DNA from: Unio delphinus
Taxonomy: Eukaryota > Mollusca > Bivalvia > Unionida > Unionidae
Direction: 5' to 3'
DNA: 64,000 nucleotides
Assembly: GCA_029339505.1 (NCBI GenBank)
Contig: JAQISU010000097.1
Coordinates: 6,353,001-6,417,000, forward strand
Under the pieces are notes generated by a model. It had not been told where the DNA came from, made no database searches, and worked only from the letters and a program-made list of their open reading frames with translations. Shown piece after piece: positions 49,365 through 63,013 of the stretch (positions are counted from its first letter, which is position 1; each line of letters starts with the position of its first letter). The translations under genes and the position numbers were made by a program.

Positions 49365-50720
49365 ACAGGGTCAAAGGTTATTGGTGACGATAGGATAATG
49401 CCATGTACAAAATTAAACCGAATTTCTTCAACGAGAATGAAGAAGTTTAAGTTTTCACGAGAACTCCATTTTTAAATGTCGAGGTTTTCGTTCTCTGTCA
49501 AAAAGTCAAAGATATACGTCCTAAAGAAACATGACGAATTTTTTAAAGCTTAATATGTAGCAAGAAATTACCCAGATGTGTGAAAAATTGCCTCATATAA
49601 TGATCACCTCATATAATGGTCAAGAGTCAAGACACAGTGCTTTTAATGCGGAATCGAGATATCTCTAAAAGAATGCAACCCATAGTTGTATAGATGCTAA
49701 AGTCACTTATGACTTATATCTTGTCTTGCTTCCAATTACTTATATTTAGCGTGCTAATTGTTAAATTTGTCTTACTGTTAAAAACCAATTCTGCCACAGG
49801 TGTGACCCGAATAGCCCAAGTTAAATGATGATCTGCAACGATACGCACACACAATGTTATCCTGGAACATTGGTAACGTCGGCGTGGTAAAAGAATCACG
49901 AGTTGTACTTGTATTATGCTAATTGCAGCCATATCGAGCTTTGTTTGATGAATAACATGTTGTAACTGAATAAACCCTCGGCATACGGAGATGAGTCAAC
50001 TTTACGTGACATTTTGAATGAATATATATTAAAAAAGGGGACTGGTGTTAAAACATTTATACAACTGTTGTCAGCAAGACGTACATTAGTGGCTGTCATT
50101 TAAAAATCCAAACATGTTGCTGATGTCACTTACTCACTGTCTGTCATAAGTTGGTGGTATGTTCCATTTGTTGCTCTTATTGACCTCTAAGATACGTTGT
50201 CACAAATCGTTGGTAGAGAAATTGATTTAATCGGTGATGTTCGAAAGAGGACAATGAATCGTTAAAATTGGGATAATTATTAGGATCTGATTCATGTTTC
50301 GTAATTAATATATTTATGTTGATATTAACAGAATTGATAAAAATAGTAAACTCTAGGATAATTAAAGGTTAATGTGAAATCAGACCTTTCTACACACACA
50401 CAAACACCTCCCAAGTCACCAGTTATACGTATCCTTCGTAATATTTCCCCATGATCATGTTTACTGATATTTATATGCATCAAATACTAAATATAACAGG
50501 TATTCAGATCAAACAAAATTTAAATGAAAAGAAATGATTAACAATACTCTTTGGCCAGTGTAATTGAACTTTTTCAGGGCGAGCGTTTACGAGGTGACCT
50601 CCCATCAGCTCTTCAAGGAAAATAACAGAAATCGACGCATCATGAAATTCAGAAAGACCTCTTGTAAATATCTGACTGGTTATAAATATATTTTAATATC
50701 ACATAATTTGATAGTATTTG
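49365..50720. repeat. Old duplication, copy B (paired with 42190-43770)
   Basis: The blocks match those listed for copy A, in the same order and orientation. The 35-bp array lies just before this copy and a 17-bp array just after it, whereas copy A is followed by the 26-bp array. No coding region is seen; short frames in both copies are not conserved between them. Confidence 0.78.
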
Positions 50721-50834
50721 CATTGTTGGTTGTCACCCACATAATATGATGTATAGTTAATACTTTATCTAACAATCTTGAATACATGCATTGTTGTCAC
50801 AAGGCAGCATTCTTTCCAATGAATTTGGTTTATC

Positions 50835-50902
50835 AAAGGATGTCGATGGTTAAAGGATGTCGATGGTTAAAGGATGTCGATGGTTAAAGGATGTCGATGG
50901 TT
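50835..50902. repeat. 17-bp tandem repeat, 4 perfect copies
   Basis: AAAGGATGTCGATGGTT starts at 50835, 50852, 50869 and 50886 without a mismatch, so it is very young. A partial, changed fifth copy follows. Confidence 0.96.
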
Positions 50903-53554
50903 AATGAATGTCTGGAAAATTAGGAGTTAATTCTCATTACTTTACCCTAACTTTTCATCCTACCCTAATATATCTGTTTGTCGGTGTAGGTTTTGGTCGG
51001 TACGTGTTCTTGCTGGTCAGAGAGACTGCGTGTTGGTTAGTTGTTGTGGCTGAGGGTACAACTTTTGTTTTGCTTTTACGCACAATCAAAAGTCGCGTGT
51101 CATGATGTGGAATCTTATACTTATGAAAATATAGGTAGAAAATGTATATAAAATTATTTGGCCAACAAGTCTCAATATTTCAGGCGTAAGTGTTTTACAA
51201 CATTATTGTTAATGATATCAGAGGTATGACATATGTACTGCTTATACTATTGTCAAGTGCCAAATTTTTCGTCAGTGACATCCAGTAATTAATTCGTAGG
51301 CTAGCCGACAATCAACTGTCTTGGAGTAGAGTTTGTAACGGAAAGAATGTTAGTTTACCTAGGTCAGACTGTTACAATAATTAGAGTGAAAACGGACTGA
51401 GTGCTTGACACGCGTTAACCTAGGTTAGCTGTCAGAAATGATTAAGACAAATGATAAGGTGATATTTCGATCCTAAGTGGCATTTTTGGCATCTTGATAG
51501 ACGGTTTTCAAAGGGTCCGCAAGGATAGCCTTTACGCCGATTGGTCAAATGTATGGGGAAGGGGGTGTGTCGGACCCCAGAATCGGGAAAATATATACTA
51601 CGTATCAAACGAGGTTAGTCAGTCTAGGAAGACCTCTGCAAGAGAGGAAGTAGAAAACTACATAGTCAAGACTCCGACCGTGCTTTGAAAGACAGACGTT
51701 CATTAAAAATTGGGTTCCAGTTAAACTGAATGTGGAACGATTGTAAGACGCCAAAAACACAAGGTATTTAACTCAAATTCACCTTTATCATGATGCAATG
51801 TATATGCTGTTTATCTTTGGCATAGATGCATAATGTATCGATACTACGATACAAATAGTTCAGTATTACATTGATTTAATAACGTACTTTGATATGTTTC
51901 TTTGTTACAGATGCATGATGGGTTCATATTTTTGTTTGGATTGTCGGTTTTACAGTGATTTAATAATGTATTTTTGAATTCTTATTTTTTCCCTTATATA
52001 CTTAGGTAGGTAAATGGGTGATGTAGAAAACCCGCCGTGTACATTTATGATTGGAAAGTGTTACATTAATTTGAATTTATCATATTAGTAAATATGGATT
52101 GTGTGTTATGATATATTGCCTCACTTTACGTAATAATTTACGGGAATATATGACTTTCCCGAATTCTGATGTCGATAATTAGCAGTATAGCTCTATGGAT
52201 CTAAAGACCTGTATAGTATTTGTTAGCCGTATAAATGATAACACTGATAGTAAGATCTGATTTTTCGAACCTGAAAACGGACTTACTATCTCAACTCTGA
52301 AAGTAACGAGATACTTAGGGCGTTTTACCCTTTTCTTTTACAAGGAAAATAGTTTATTTTGGCAAGAGTGAGAATCAGCGGGAAATCAAAGGAAAAGAGA
52401 AAAAAAGAAGTAAGAAGTCAGTGTGTGGAATTCCCGTTCAATCAAAGGGCAAGCTGAAGTCGGACGCACGCAGGAAAAAGAAAGAAAAACCAGTCGACGA
52501 AAAAGGTCATTTTGAATCACCCAACAGTCCAATGTTAAATGAACATTCGATTCCTTGATGAAATTTACTCTCAGTATTAACGGCTAACTTCATTTATTTT
52601 CATTAGTGTTTGGATTCTTATGAATGTATCCATTATTTTAAAGCTACAGTTTATGTATTTTCTGAACTAAGTGTATTCAGAAAGAGAGAAATTGTTATTC
52701 ACAGTGTCATTCTTTTCTTAATTGTATTTTTAATTAAATTCATATTTTATCTTTACGGGGGCTCGTGTATTGTCTTGTTCAAAGTACCATCTCAGATTAC
52801 TATATCCACTGACCGGGCAGATTACACCGTAGAGATCATCTTCTAGATAACGATAACTAGTGGGAGGCGGTCTTCAAGTGTTGTTTTCCAAGTTGCGCAA
52901 TACCTCTGACCAGGCCTTGTGCAATATTGTACTAATAACACTTTGATAACCCGCCAGCACCACATTACAACTATATACAATTTTATTTATGGTCTCTGCA
53001 CACTAGGAATAAAAGAGTAGCTGATAACTTATTTTAAAGTGTATGTCTGAGTTCAAATCAACTGCAACAGTGAATTGTCCGTTAATCTAGTAAACGACTT
53101 TATTATTTAATTATCTAAGAATGCAAAATATTCAGCGTAGTTTCTTTACGAAACATACCTCATTCAGATTGGGAAACTTTTCTACGGACTACCTGGGAAA
53201 CATGAATGTTCTCTAAGCTCATACTCGACTAATTAAAGAGATGTAGCCATATTGAAAATCAGTTTCCAGTTTACCTTGCATGGAATGAAAGTTTTAAATT
53301 TTAGATAAAACAGGAAATGCACTCATCAGGGACAATAACCATTGACACAGATTGACACTGGTTAATAATTTGGAACTAGATAAAGAAAAATTTCACCTGG
53401 AGATTGATTATAATTAAACCAACCAAGTTAGACTTGGGGGACAAGAGTTCAATCTTACGATGAATCTAAATTTAGATGCATTAAGCTACAATAATGTAAA
53501 TAATCCAAGAACAAGAGAAATTGTGTTAGATATATGTACATAATGTAATTTAAT
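50903..53554. other. Longest stretch free of tandem repeats; weak promoter-like cluster near 51.5 kb
   Basis: No gene can be supported over 2.65 kb. Around 51537-51600 an inverted CCAAT motif (GATTGGTCA), a G-rich block (GGGGAAGGGGGTGTG) and an A/T-rich AAATATATAC occur in promoter-like spacing. They are followed by mixed-composition DNA. This could be a chance cluster, an exon-proximal promoter, or part of an LTR. A purine-rich segment at 52380-52500 has no open frame of note. Confidence 0.35.
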
Positions 53555-53615
53555 ACACACGCGCGCGCGCGCGCGTGTGTGCGTGTATGTGTGTGTGTGT
53601 GTATGTGTGTGTGTC
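53555..53615. repeat. Alternating purine-pyrimidine tract with (CG)n core
   Basis: CACACGCGCGCGCGCGCGTG and then GTGTGCGTGTATGTGTG repeats give about 60 bp of alternating purine and pyrimidine, a composition known to favour Z-DNA. A run of CG dinucleotides is unusual in this AT-rich window. Confidence 0.92.
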
Positions 53616-54746
53616 ACATAATATAGGATCAATTTGTAAACTTGATGGAAATGTAATCCAGTAAATAATGTCAAATTGGACATTTTTCTGGTTTCATCAA
53701 TATATGCTTTATAATAGTTATTAGAAATGTAAATGTCTAAAAAGGAGGCCATGGGATCGAGCTTTTGTAAAAATGAGGATAACTATCCAAACTGAAATTT
53801 AAACGGATTCATTCCGGAAATTTAATAATTCATTATTAAATGACCCCTGTAATGTTGAAGTGTAAAAGAGGATATCTTAAAAGTCAAGCATCAATATGTA
53901 TTAATTAATTACCAATTAATTACCTTTGAGACCTTACTTTTAATTGATTTTAAAGGTGTAATAAACTCTTTACATTTTATTGAGATGCTTCTATTAGAAA
54001 TAAGAGGAAGAACAATTTCATATGCATCTTCCAAGAATGTAGATCATGATCGACAATAAAATTAATTTCGCAGATGTAAATGTAAGAAACTGAAAAAGGA
54101 ACTAGTATCAGTTCCCTATAAAAGCCGGAGAAAAGTGAAGAAGTGCTTAAAATATATTGGAAATAAATATGGATGGAATGAGAGTTTGTTCATTATGATT
54201 TGAAGAAGAAAAAGAAGGGAGATTTAGAAAATAGAAATTATTTAAGTGGAGTCTTTTGTTAAAAGTAATGGCTCATTAGACGAGTGTACGCAAGATATTT
54301 TCGATGAGGCAGAACTATTTCTGAATTGATATAGAAAAACCAGAAGTATTACGTCGATCTTACAAAGCTACATTCCTAGATTGAATACTTTACGGGAACA
54401 TTACTTACATTAAATACGTAACATGTAAATATTCAAAATATGTGCTTGATAGATTCACGGTAGAATTTTATACTTTTCTTTTGGAAAGTTCTTACAAGGG
54501 CCATTTTCATTGGTTACGAACTTGGGGAATTGTCTTCCACGCACAAGAAAGTAGATATTAGCTGCATACCAATGGGAGATAACCGTAAGAAGCATATTTA
54601 AAAATGGAGACCCGTTTCACTTCTGAATATAGCAAAGTTATTTCTGCCTGAACTACAAGTAGCATATAGTTTTCGATTCTGTATTCAGAGATTTTCCCTC
54701 ATATGGTAATAAACATTTTTTTTAGGGTAATTGATGTGGATAAATT
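53616..54746. other. Unique AT-rich sequence
   Basis: No supported feature. Purine-rich patches occur around 54130-54260. Confidence 0.5.
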
Positions 54747-54895
54747 CACATTTGAATGATTTTTTTTCTTCACATTTGAATGATTTTTTTTCTTCAAATG
54801 ATTTTTTTTCTTCACATTTGAATGATTTTCTTTGTTCATATTTTAATGATTTTCCTTCTTCCCATTTGAATGATTTTCTTTCTTCATATTTGTAC
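54747..54895. repeat. 24-bp minisatellite, about 6 copies
   Basis: CACATTTGAATGATTTTTTT followed by TCTT is repeated. The third unit has lost six bases (CAAATGATTTT) and later units carry C for T in the T-run. Confidence 0.9.
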
Positions 54896-55181
54896 TATTT
54901 ATCACTCCGCATTTCCACTTAACTATTACAATTTAACAGTAACGTCAAAGTTAATGGATATTTTCAAATGCATACAAAAATTTAAATTTGTAACTCCGGA
55001 CAATCGAAATTGTAGATAATATAACTAGTTGGTGTAATCAATCCATGACAGAACTGTATTAATTAAACATCAATTTTATCAATTTTTTTTTCGCATATCA
55101 GTCAGCAAGCAGATGAATATCTAGTAACATTTTGCCAAAATAAAAACTAAATATTAAAATCTGGAACGTCCTTTAGATATG
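54896..55181. other. Unique AT-rich sequence before the large 27-bp array
   Basis: No supported feature. Confidence 0.5.
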
Positions 55182-58100
55182 TAATACATGTCATATTACT
55201 TTATCTGTGAATACACATCATACAAATTACTTTATATATAAATTCACGTCATATTACTTTATCTGTAAATACACATCATATTATTATATCTCTAAATACA
55301 CGTCATATTATTATATCTCTAAATACACGTCATATTACTTTATCTGTAAATACACTTCATATTATTATATCTCTAAATACACGTCATATTATTATATCTC
55401 TAAATACACGTCATATTACTTTATCTCTAAATACACGTCATATTATTATATCTATAAATACACGTCATATTATTATATCTCTAAATAAACGTCATATTAT
55501 TATATCTCTAAATACACGTCATATTATTATATCTCTAAATACACGTCATATTATTATATCTCTAAATACACGTCATATTACTTTATCTCTAAATACACGT
55601 CATATTATTATATCTCTAAATACACATCATATTACTTTATCTCTAAATACACGTCATATTATTATATCTCTAAATACACGTCATATTATTATATCTCTAA
55701 ATACACGTCATATTACTTTATCTGTAAATACACTTCATATTATTATATCTCTAAATACACTTCATATTATTATATCTCTAAATACACGTCATATTATTAT
55801 ATCTCTAAATACACGTCATATTATTATATCTCTAAATACACGTCATATTATTATATCTCTAAATACACGTCATATTACTTTATCTGTAAATACACTTCAT
55901 ATTATTATATCTCTAAATACACGTCATATTATTATATCTCTAAATACACGTCATATTACTTTATCTGTAAATACACTTCATATTATTATATCTCTAAATA
56001 CACGTCATATTATTATATCTCTAAATACACGTCATATTACTTTATCTCTAAATACACGTCATATTACTTTATCTGTAAATACACTTCATATTATTATATC
56101 TCTAAATACACGTCATATTATTATATCTCTAAATACACGTCATATTACTTTATCTCTAAATACACGTCATATTAATATATCTCTAAATACACGTCATATT
56201 ATTATATCTCTAAATACACGTCATATTACTTTATCTGTAAATACACTTCATATTATTATATCTCTAAATACACGTCATATTATTATATCTCTAAAAACAC
56301 GTCATATTATTATATCTCTAAATACACGTCATATTACTTTATCTGTAAATACACGTCATATTACTTTATCTGTAAATACACGTCATATTACTTTATCTGT
56401 AAATACACTTCATATTATTATATCTCTAAATACACGTCATATTACTTTATCTCTAAATACACGTCATATTATTATATCTCTAAATACACGTCATATTATT
56501 ATATCTCTAAATACACGTCATATTATTATATCTCTAAATACACGTCATATTATTATATCTCTAAATACACGTCATATTATTATATCTCTAAATACACGTC
56601 ATATTACTTTATCTCTAAATACACGTCATATTATTATATATCTAAATACACGTCATATTACTTTATCTCTAAATACACGTCATATTATTATATCTCTAAA
56701 TACACGTCATATTATTATATCTCTAAATACACGTCATATTACTTTATCTGTAAATGCACTTCATATTATTATATCTCTAAATACACGTCATATTATTATA
56801 TCTCTAAATACACGTCATATTATTATATCTCTAAATACACGTCATATTACTTTATCTGTAAATACACGTCATATTACTTTATCTGTAAATACACGTCATA
56901 TTACTTTATCTGTAAATACACTTCATATTATTATATCTCTAAATACACGTCATATTATTATATCTGTAAATACACTTCATATTATTATATCTCTAAATAC
57001 ACGTCATATTATTATATCTCTAAATACACGTCATATTACTTTATCTGTAAATACACTTCATATTATTATATCTCTAAATACACGTCATATTATTATATCT
57101 CTAAATACACGTCATATTACTTTATCTCTAAATACACGTCATATTACTTTATCTGTAAATACACTTCATATTATTATATCTCTAAATACACGTCATATTA
57201 TTATATCTCTAAATACAAATCATATTACTTTATCTCTAAATACACGTCATATTATTATATCTCTAAATACACGTCATATTATTATATCTCTAAATACACG
57301 TCATATTACTTTATCTGTAAATACACTTCATATTATTATATCTCTAAATACACGTCATATTATTATATCTCTAAAAACACGTCATATTATTATATCTCTA
57401 AATACACGTCATATTACTTTATCTGTAAATACACGTCATATTACTTTATCTGTAAATACACGTCATATTACTTTATCTGTAAATACACTTCATATTATTA
57501 TATCTCTAAATACACGTCATATTACTTTATCTCTAAATACACGTCATATTATTATATCTCTAAATACACGTCATATTATTATATCTCTAAATACACGTCA
57601 TATTATTATATCTCTAAATACACGTCATATTATTATATCTCTAAATACACGTCATATTATTATATCTCTAAATACACGTCATATTACTTTATCTCTAAAT
57701 ACACGTCATATTATTATATCTCTAAATACACGTCATATTACTTTATCTCTAAATACACGTCATATTATTATATCTCTAAATACACGTCATATTATTATAT
57801 CTCTAAATACACGTCATATTACTTTATCTGTAAATGCACTTCATATTATTATATCTCTAAATACACGTCATATTATTATATCTCTAAATACACGTCATAT
57901 TACTTTATCTGTAAATACACATCATATTATTATATCTCTAAATTCACGTCATATTACTTTATCTGTAAATACACATCATATTATTATATCTCTAAATACA
58001 CGTCATATTATTATATCTCTAAATACACGTCATATTATTATATCTCTAAATACACGTCATATTATTATATCTCTAAATACACGTCATATTATTATATCTC

Positions 58101-61100
58101 TAAATACACGTCATATTACTTTATCTGTAAATACACGTCATATTACTTTATCTGTAAATACACGTCATATTACTTTATCTGTAAATACACTTCATATTAT
58201 TATATCTCTAAATACACGTCATATTACTTTATCTCTAAATACACGTCATATTACTTTATCTGTAAATACACGTCATATTATTATATCTCTAAATACACGT
58301 CAAATTATTATATCTCTAAATACACGTCATATTATTATATCTCTAAATACACGTCATATTATTATATCTCTAAATACACGTCATATTACTTTATCTGTAA
58401 ATACACGTCATATTACTTTATCTGTAAATACACGTCAAATTACTTTATCTGTAAATACACGTCATATTATTATATCTCTAAATACACGTCATATTACTTT
58501 ATCTGTAAATACACGTCATATTACTTTATCTGTAAATACACTTCATATTATTATATCTCTAAATACACGTCATATTACTTTATCTGTAAATACACGTCAT
58601 ATTACTTTATCTGTAAATACACGTCATATTACTTTATCTGTAAATACACGTCATATTATTATATCTCTAAATACACGTCATATTACTTTATCTGTAAATA
58701 CACGTCATATTACTTTATCTGTAAATACACTTCATATTATTATATCTCTAAATACACGTCATATTACTTTATCTGTAAATACACGTCATATTACTTTATC
58801 TGTAAATACACGTCATATTACTTTATCTGTAAATACACGTCATATTATTATATCTCTAAATACACGTCATATTACTTTATCTGTAAATACACGTCATATT
58901 ACTTTATCTGTAAATACACATCATATTATTATATCTCTAAATACACGTCATATTACTTTATCTGTAAATACACGTCATATTACTTTATCTGTAAATACAC
59001 GTCATATTACTTTATCTGTAAATACACATGATATTATTATATCTCTAAATACACGTCATATTACTTTATCTGTAAATACACGTCATATTATTATGTCTCT
59101 AAATACACTTCATATTATTATATCTCTAAATACACGTCATATTACTTTATCTGTAAATACACGTCATATTACTTTATCTGTAAATACACATCATATTATT
59201 ATATCTCTAAATACACGTCATATTACTTTATCTGTAAATACACGTCATTTTATTATATCTCTAAATACACTTCATATTATTATATCTCTAAATACACGTC
59301 ATATTACTTTATCTGTAAATACACGTCATATTATTATATCTCTAAATACACTTCATATTATTATATCTCTAAATACACGTCATATTACTTTATCTCTAAA
59401 TACACGTCATATTACTTTATCTGTAAATACACGTCATATTACTTTATCTGTAAATACACTTCATATTATTATATCTCTAAATACACGTCATATTACTTTA
59501 TCTGTAAATACACTTCATATTATTATATCTCTAAATACACGTCATATTACTTTATCTGTAAATACACGTCATATTACTTTATCTGTAAATACACGTCATA
59601 TTACTTTATCTGTAAATACACGTCATATTACTTTATCTGTAAATACACATCATATTATTATATCTCTAAATACACGTCATATTACTTTATCTGTAAATAC
59701 ACGTCATATTATTATATCTCTAAATACACTTCATATTATTATATCTCTAAATACACGTCATATTACTTTATCTCTAAATACACGTCATATTACTTTATCT
59801 CTAAATACACGTCATATTACTTTATCTGTAAATACACGTCATATTACTTTATCTGTAAATACACATCATATTATTATATCTCTAAATACACGTCATATTA
59901 CTTTATCTGTAAATACACGTCATATTACTTTATCTGTAAATACACTTCATATTATTATATCTCTAAATACACGTCATATTACTTTATCTGTAAATACACA
60001 TCATATTATTATATCTCTAAATACACGTCATATTACTTTATCTCTAAATACACGTCATATTACTTTATCTGTAAATACACGTCATATTACTTTATCTGTA
60101 AATACACGTCATATTACTTTATCTGTAAATACACTTCATATTACTTTATCTGTAAATACACATCATATTATATCTCTAAATACACGTCATATTACTTTAT
60201 CTGTAAATACACGTCATATTACTTTATCTGTAAATACACGTCATATTACTTTATCTGTAAATACACGTCATATTACTTTATCTGTAAATACACGTCATAT
60301 TACTTTATCTGTAAATACACGTCATATTACTTTATCTGTAAATACACGTCATATTACTTTATCTGTAAATACACATCATATTATTATATCTCTAAATACA
60401 CGTCATATTACTTTATCTGTAAATACACGTCATATTACTTTATCTGTAAATACACGTCATATTACTTTATCTGTAAATACACATCATATTACTTTATCTG
60501 TAAATACACGTCATATTACTTTATCTGTAAATACACATCATATTATTATATCTCTAAATACACGTCATATTACTTTATCTGTAAATACACGTCATATTAC
60601 TTTATCTGTAAATACACGTCATATTACTTTATCTGTAAATACAGGTCATATTACTTTATCTGTAAATACACGTCATATTACTTTATATGTAAATACACGT
60701 CATATTACTTTATCTGTAAATACACATCATATTATTATATCTCTAAATACACGTCATATTACTTTATGTCTAAATACACGTCATATTACTTTATCTGTAA
60801 ATACACGTCATATTACTTTATCTGTAAATACACGTCATATTATTATATCTCTAAATACACGTCATATTATTATATCTCTAAATACACGTCATATTATTAT
60901 ATCTCTAAATACACGTCATATTACTTTATCTGTAAATACACATCATATTATTATATCTCTAAATACACGTCATATTACTTTATCTCTAAATACACGTCAT
61001 ATTATTATATCTCTAAATACACGTCATATTATTATATCTCTAAATACACATCATATTATTATATCTCTAAATACACGTCATATTACTTTATCTCTAAATA

Positions 61101-62006
61101 CACGTCATATTACTTTATCTGTAAATACACGTCATATTACTTTATCTGTAAATACACGTCATATTACTTTATCTGTAAATACACTTCATATTATTATATC
61201 TCTAAATACACGTCATATTACTTTATCTGTAAATACACGTCATATTACTTTATCTGTAAATACACGTCATATTACTTTATCTCTAAATACACATCATATT
61301 ATTATATCTCTAAATACACGTCATATTATTATATCTCTAAATACACGTCATATTATTATATCTCTAAATACACATCATATTACTTTATCTCTAAATACAC
61401 ATCATATTATTATATCTCTAAATACACGTCATATTACTTTATCTCTAAATACACGTCATATTATTATATCTCTAAATACACGTCATATTACTTTATCTGT
61501 AAATACACGTCATATTACTTTATCTGTAAATACACTTCATATTATTATATCTCTAAATACACGTCATATTACTTTATCTGTAAATACACGTCATATTACT
61601 TTATCTGTAAATACACGTCATATTACTTTATCTGTAAATACACGTCATATTACTTTATCTCTAAATACACATCATATTATTATATCTCTAAATACACGTC
61701 ATATTATTATATCTCTAAATACACGTCATATTATTATATCTCTAAATACACATCATATTACTTTATCTCTAAATACACATCATATTATTATATCTCTAAA
61801 TACACGTCATATTACTTTATCTCTAAATACACGTCATATTATTATATCTCTAAATACACGTCATATTGCTTTATCTCTAAATACACGTCATATTATTATA
61901 TCTCTAAATACACGTCATATTACTTTATCTGTAAATACACTTCATATTATTATATCTCTAAATACACGTCATATTACTTTATCTGTAAATACACGTCATA
62001 TATAGA
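55182..62006. repeat. 27-bp satellite, about 253 copies
   Basis: The shared core is AAATACACGTCATATTA. Two main unit types alternate irregularly: one with TTATTATATCTCT, the other with TTACTTTATCTGT, plus hybrids. A minor site varies as CACGTC/CACTTC/CACATC. Runs of units are duplicated in blocks: 55861-56820 recurs at 56941-57900 (offset 1,080 bp, 40 units), and about 61276-61650 recurs 378 bp (14 units) later. One unit near 60165 is three bases short. Two of three forward frames of the consensus unit lack stop codons, so very long open frames (59093-62005, 970 codons; 60766-62019 in another frame) arise without any gene. Confidence 0.96.
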
Positions 62007-62480
62007 ATATATGTTGTAGTTTGGACCAAGACAAGGGAATCGCACTCAATGGGTTGCATTATCTTAGTTGAATTAGATTATTCATGGGTAATTAATGATA
62101 TGGGTCACTATCGAATATAAGTCTCTTTTTCCTTGGAGGAAGTGAAACTGTTTGTGACATACCTGTGTTGTCATTAATATTGATTATAAAATTACCCACG
62201 TGTATAAAAGACCATCCAAATACGGACCAAAGTTGATAACCATATACTAAACTTTCAAGTTCACGGATTTAAAACTAGTTAAGTAGCTTTAGCTATATTT
62301 AATGACTCTGACCTGAAAATTGGCTGAGCCAGACCTGCATTTAGCATAAAATTGGCCATTCTGTCAGGAACAAACTAGCATAACACCTTAAGCTCCACAT
62401 TGTTTGTCTTTGTCTAGAAATGTTTTTGTATGGTGTGTTCTCAAGATGGATCGACCTTAAGGTACTATGTTTTTGTAATA
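62007..62480. other. Unique AT-rich sequence after the array
   Basis: No supported feature. Confidence 0.5.
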
Positions 62481-62483
62481 TAT

Positions 62484-62552
62484 TTGTTGTTGTTGTTGTT
62501 GTTGTCGTCTGAGTTTAGAACAACTGCGTCAGGCGCATCAGAAGACAACAAC
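62484..62552. repeat. (TTG)n run forming one arm of a hairpin
   Basis: TTG triplets at 62484-62505 end in GTTGTTGTCGTCTG (62498-62511). This pairs with CAGAAGACAACAAC at 62539-62552 with one mismatch, across a 27-base loop. Confidence 0.7.
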
Positions 62553-62688
62553 AAGGGTTTCTTTTTGATAAAGTAGTTCTGAGCGCGTCAACACCTTTAC
62601 TGAGATGACTGGTCTGAGATGACTAGACTTAGATAAGAAAAGTAAGGTTAGAAAAACAGCTAGATTTCTCTTTGACATGCATGAGAAA

Positions 62689-62716
62689 TTACTTTATCTG
62701 TAAATACATGTCATAT
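62689..62716 (+). repeat. Isolated single unit of the 27-bp satellite
   Basis: TTACTTTATCTGTAAATACA followed by TGTCATAT matches the TTACTTTATCTGT-type unit at all but one position. It stands alone, about 680 bp beyond the array end. It carries ACATGTC, as does the first unit of the array at about 55185-55194. Confidence 0.85.
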
Positions 62717-62938
62717 GACTATTAATATTTTGCTTTCTTTATAAAGACTCTTTTATCACTGCATTTCTTCTTCTGTAATTTATAAGTGGGCATTACTCTT
62801 ATAGGAGCTTTTGAAGCGCAGTTTTTATCCTGAGGCTGTTTCCCTTGTACCGTTAACGTTTGCAGCAAGTCAATCCGTTTGATATAGACGAAGCAATAGT
62901 TTTACTCCACATTTTGACAGCCACGATTCCATGATCGA
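62717..62938. other. Unique sequence
   Basis: No supported feature. Confidence 0.5.
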
Positions 62939-62941
62939 TTA

Positions 62942-62988
<47 letters not shown>
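62939..62988. repeat. (AAAT)n microsatellite
   Basis: About 12 AAAT tetranucleotides. Confidence 0.96.
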
Positions 62989-63013
62989 AAAATATAACGA
63001 TAGCTAAAATTAA

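Noticed and set aside
59093..62005. 970-codon open frame
   Set aside because: It consists only of 27-bp satellite units. Two forward frames are open for the same reason, there is no unique flank, and the ATG arises from one unit's point change (TTATGTCTC).
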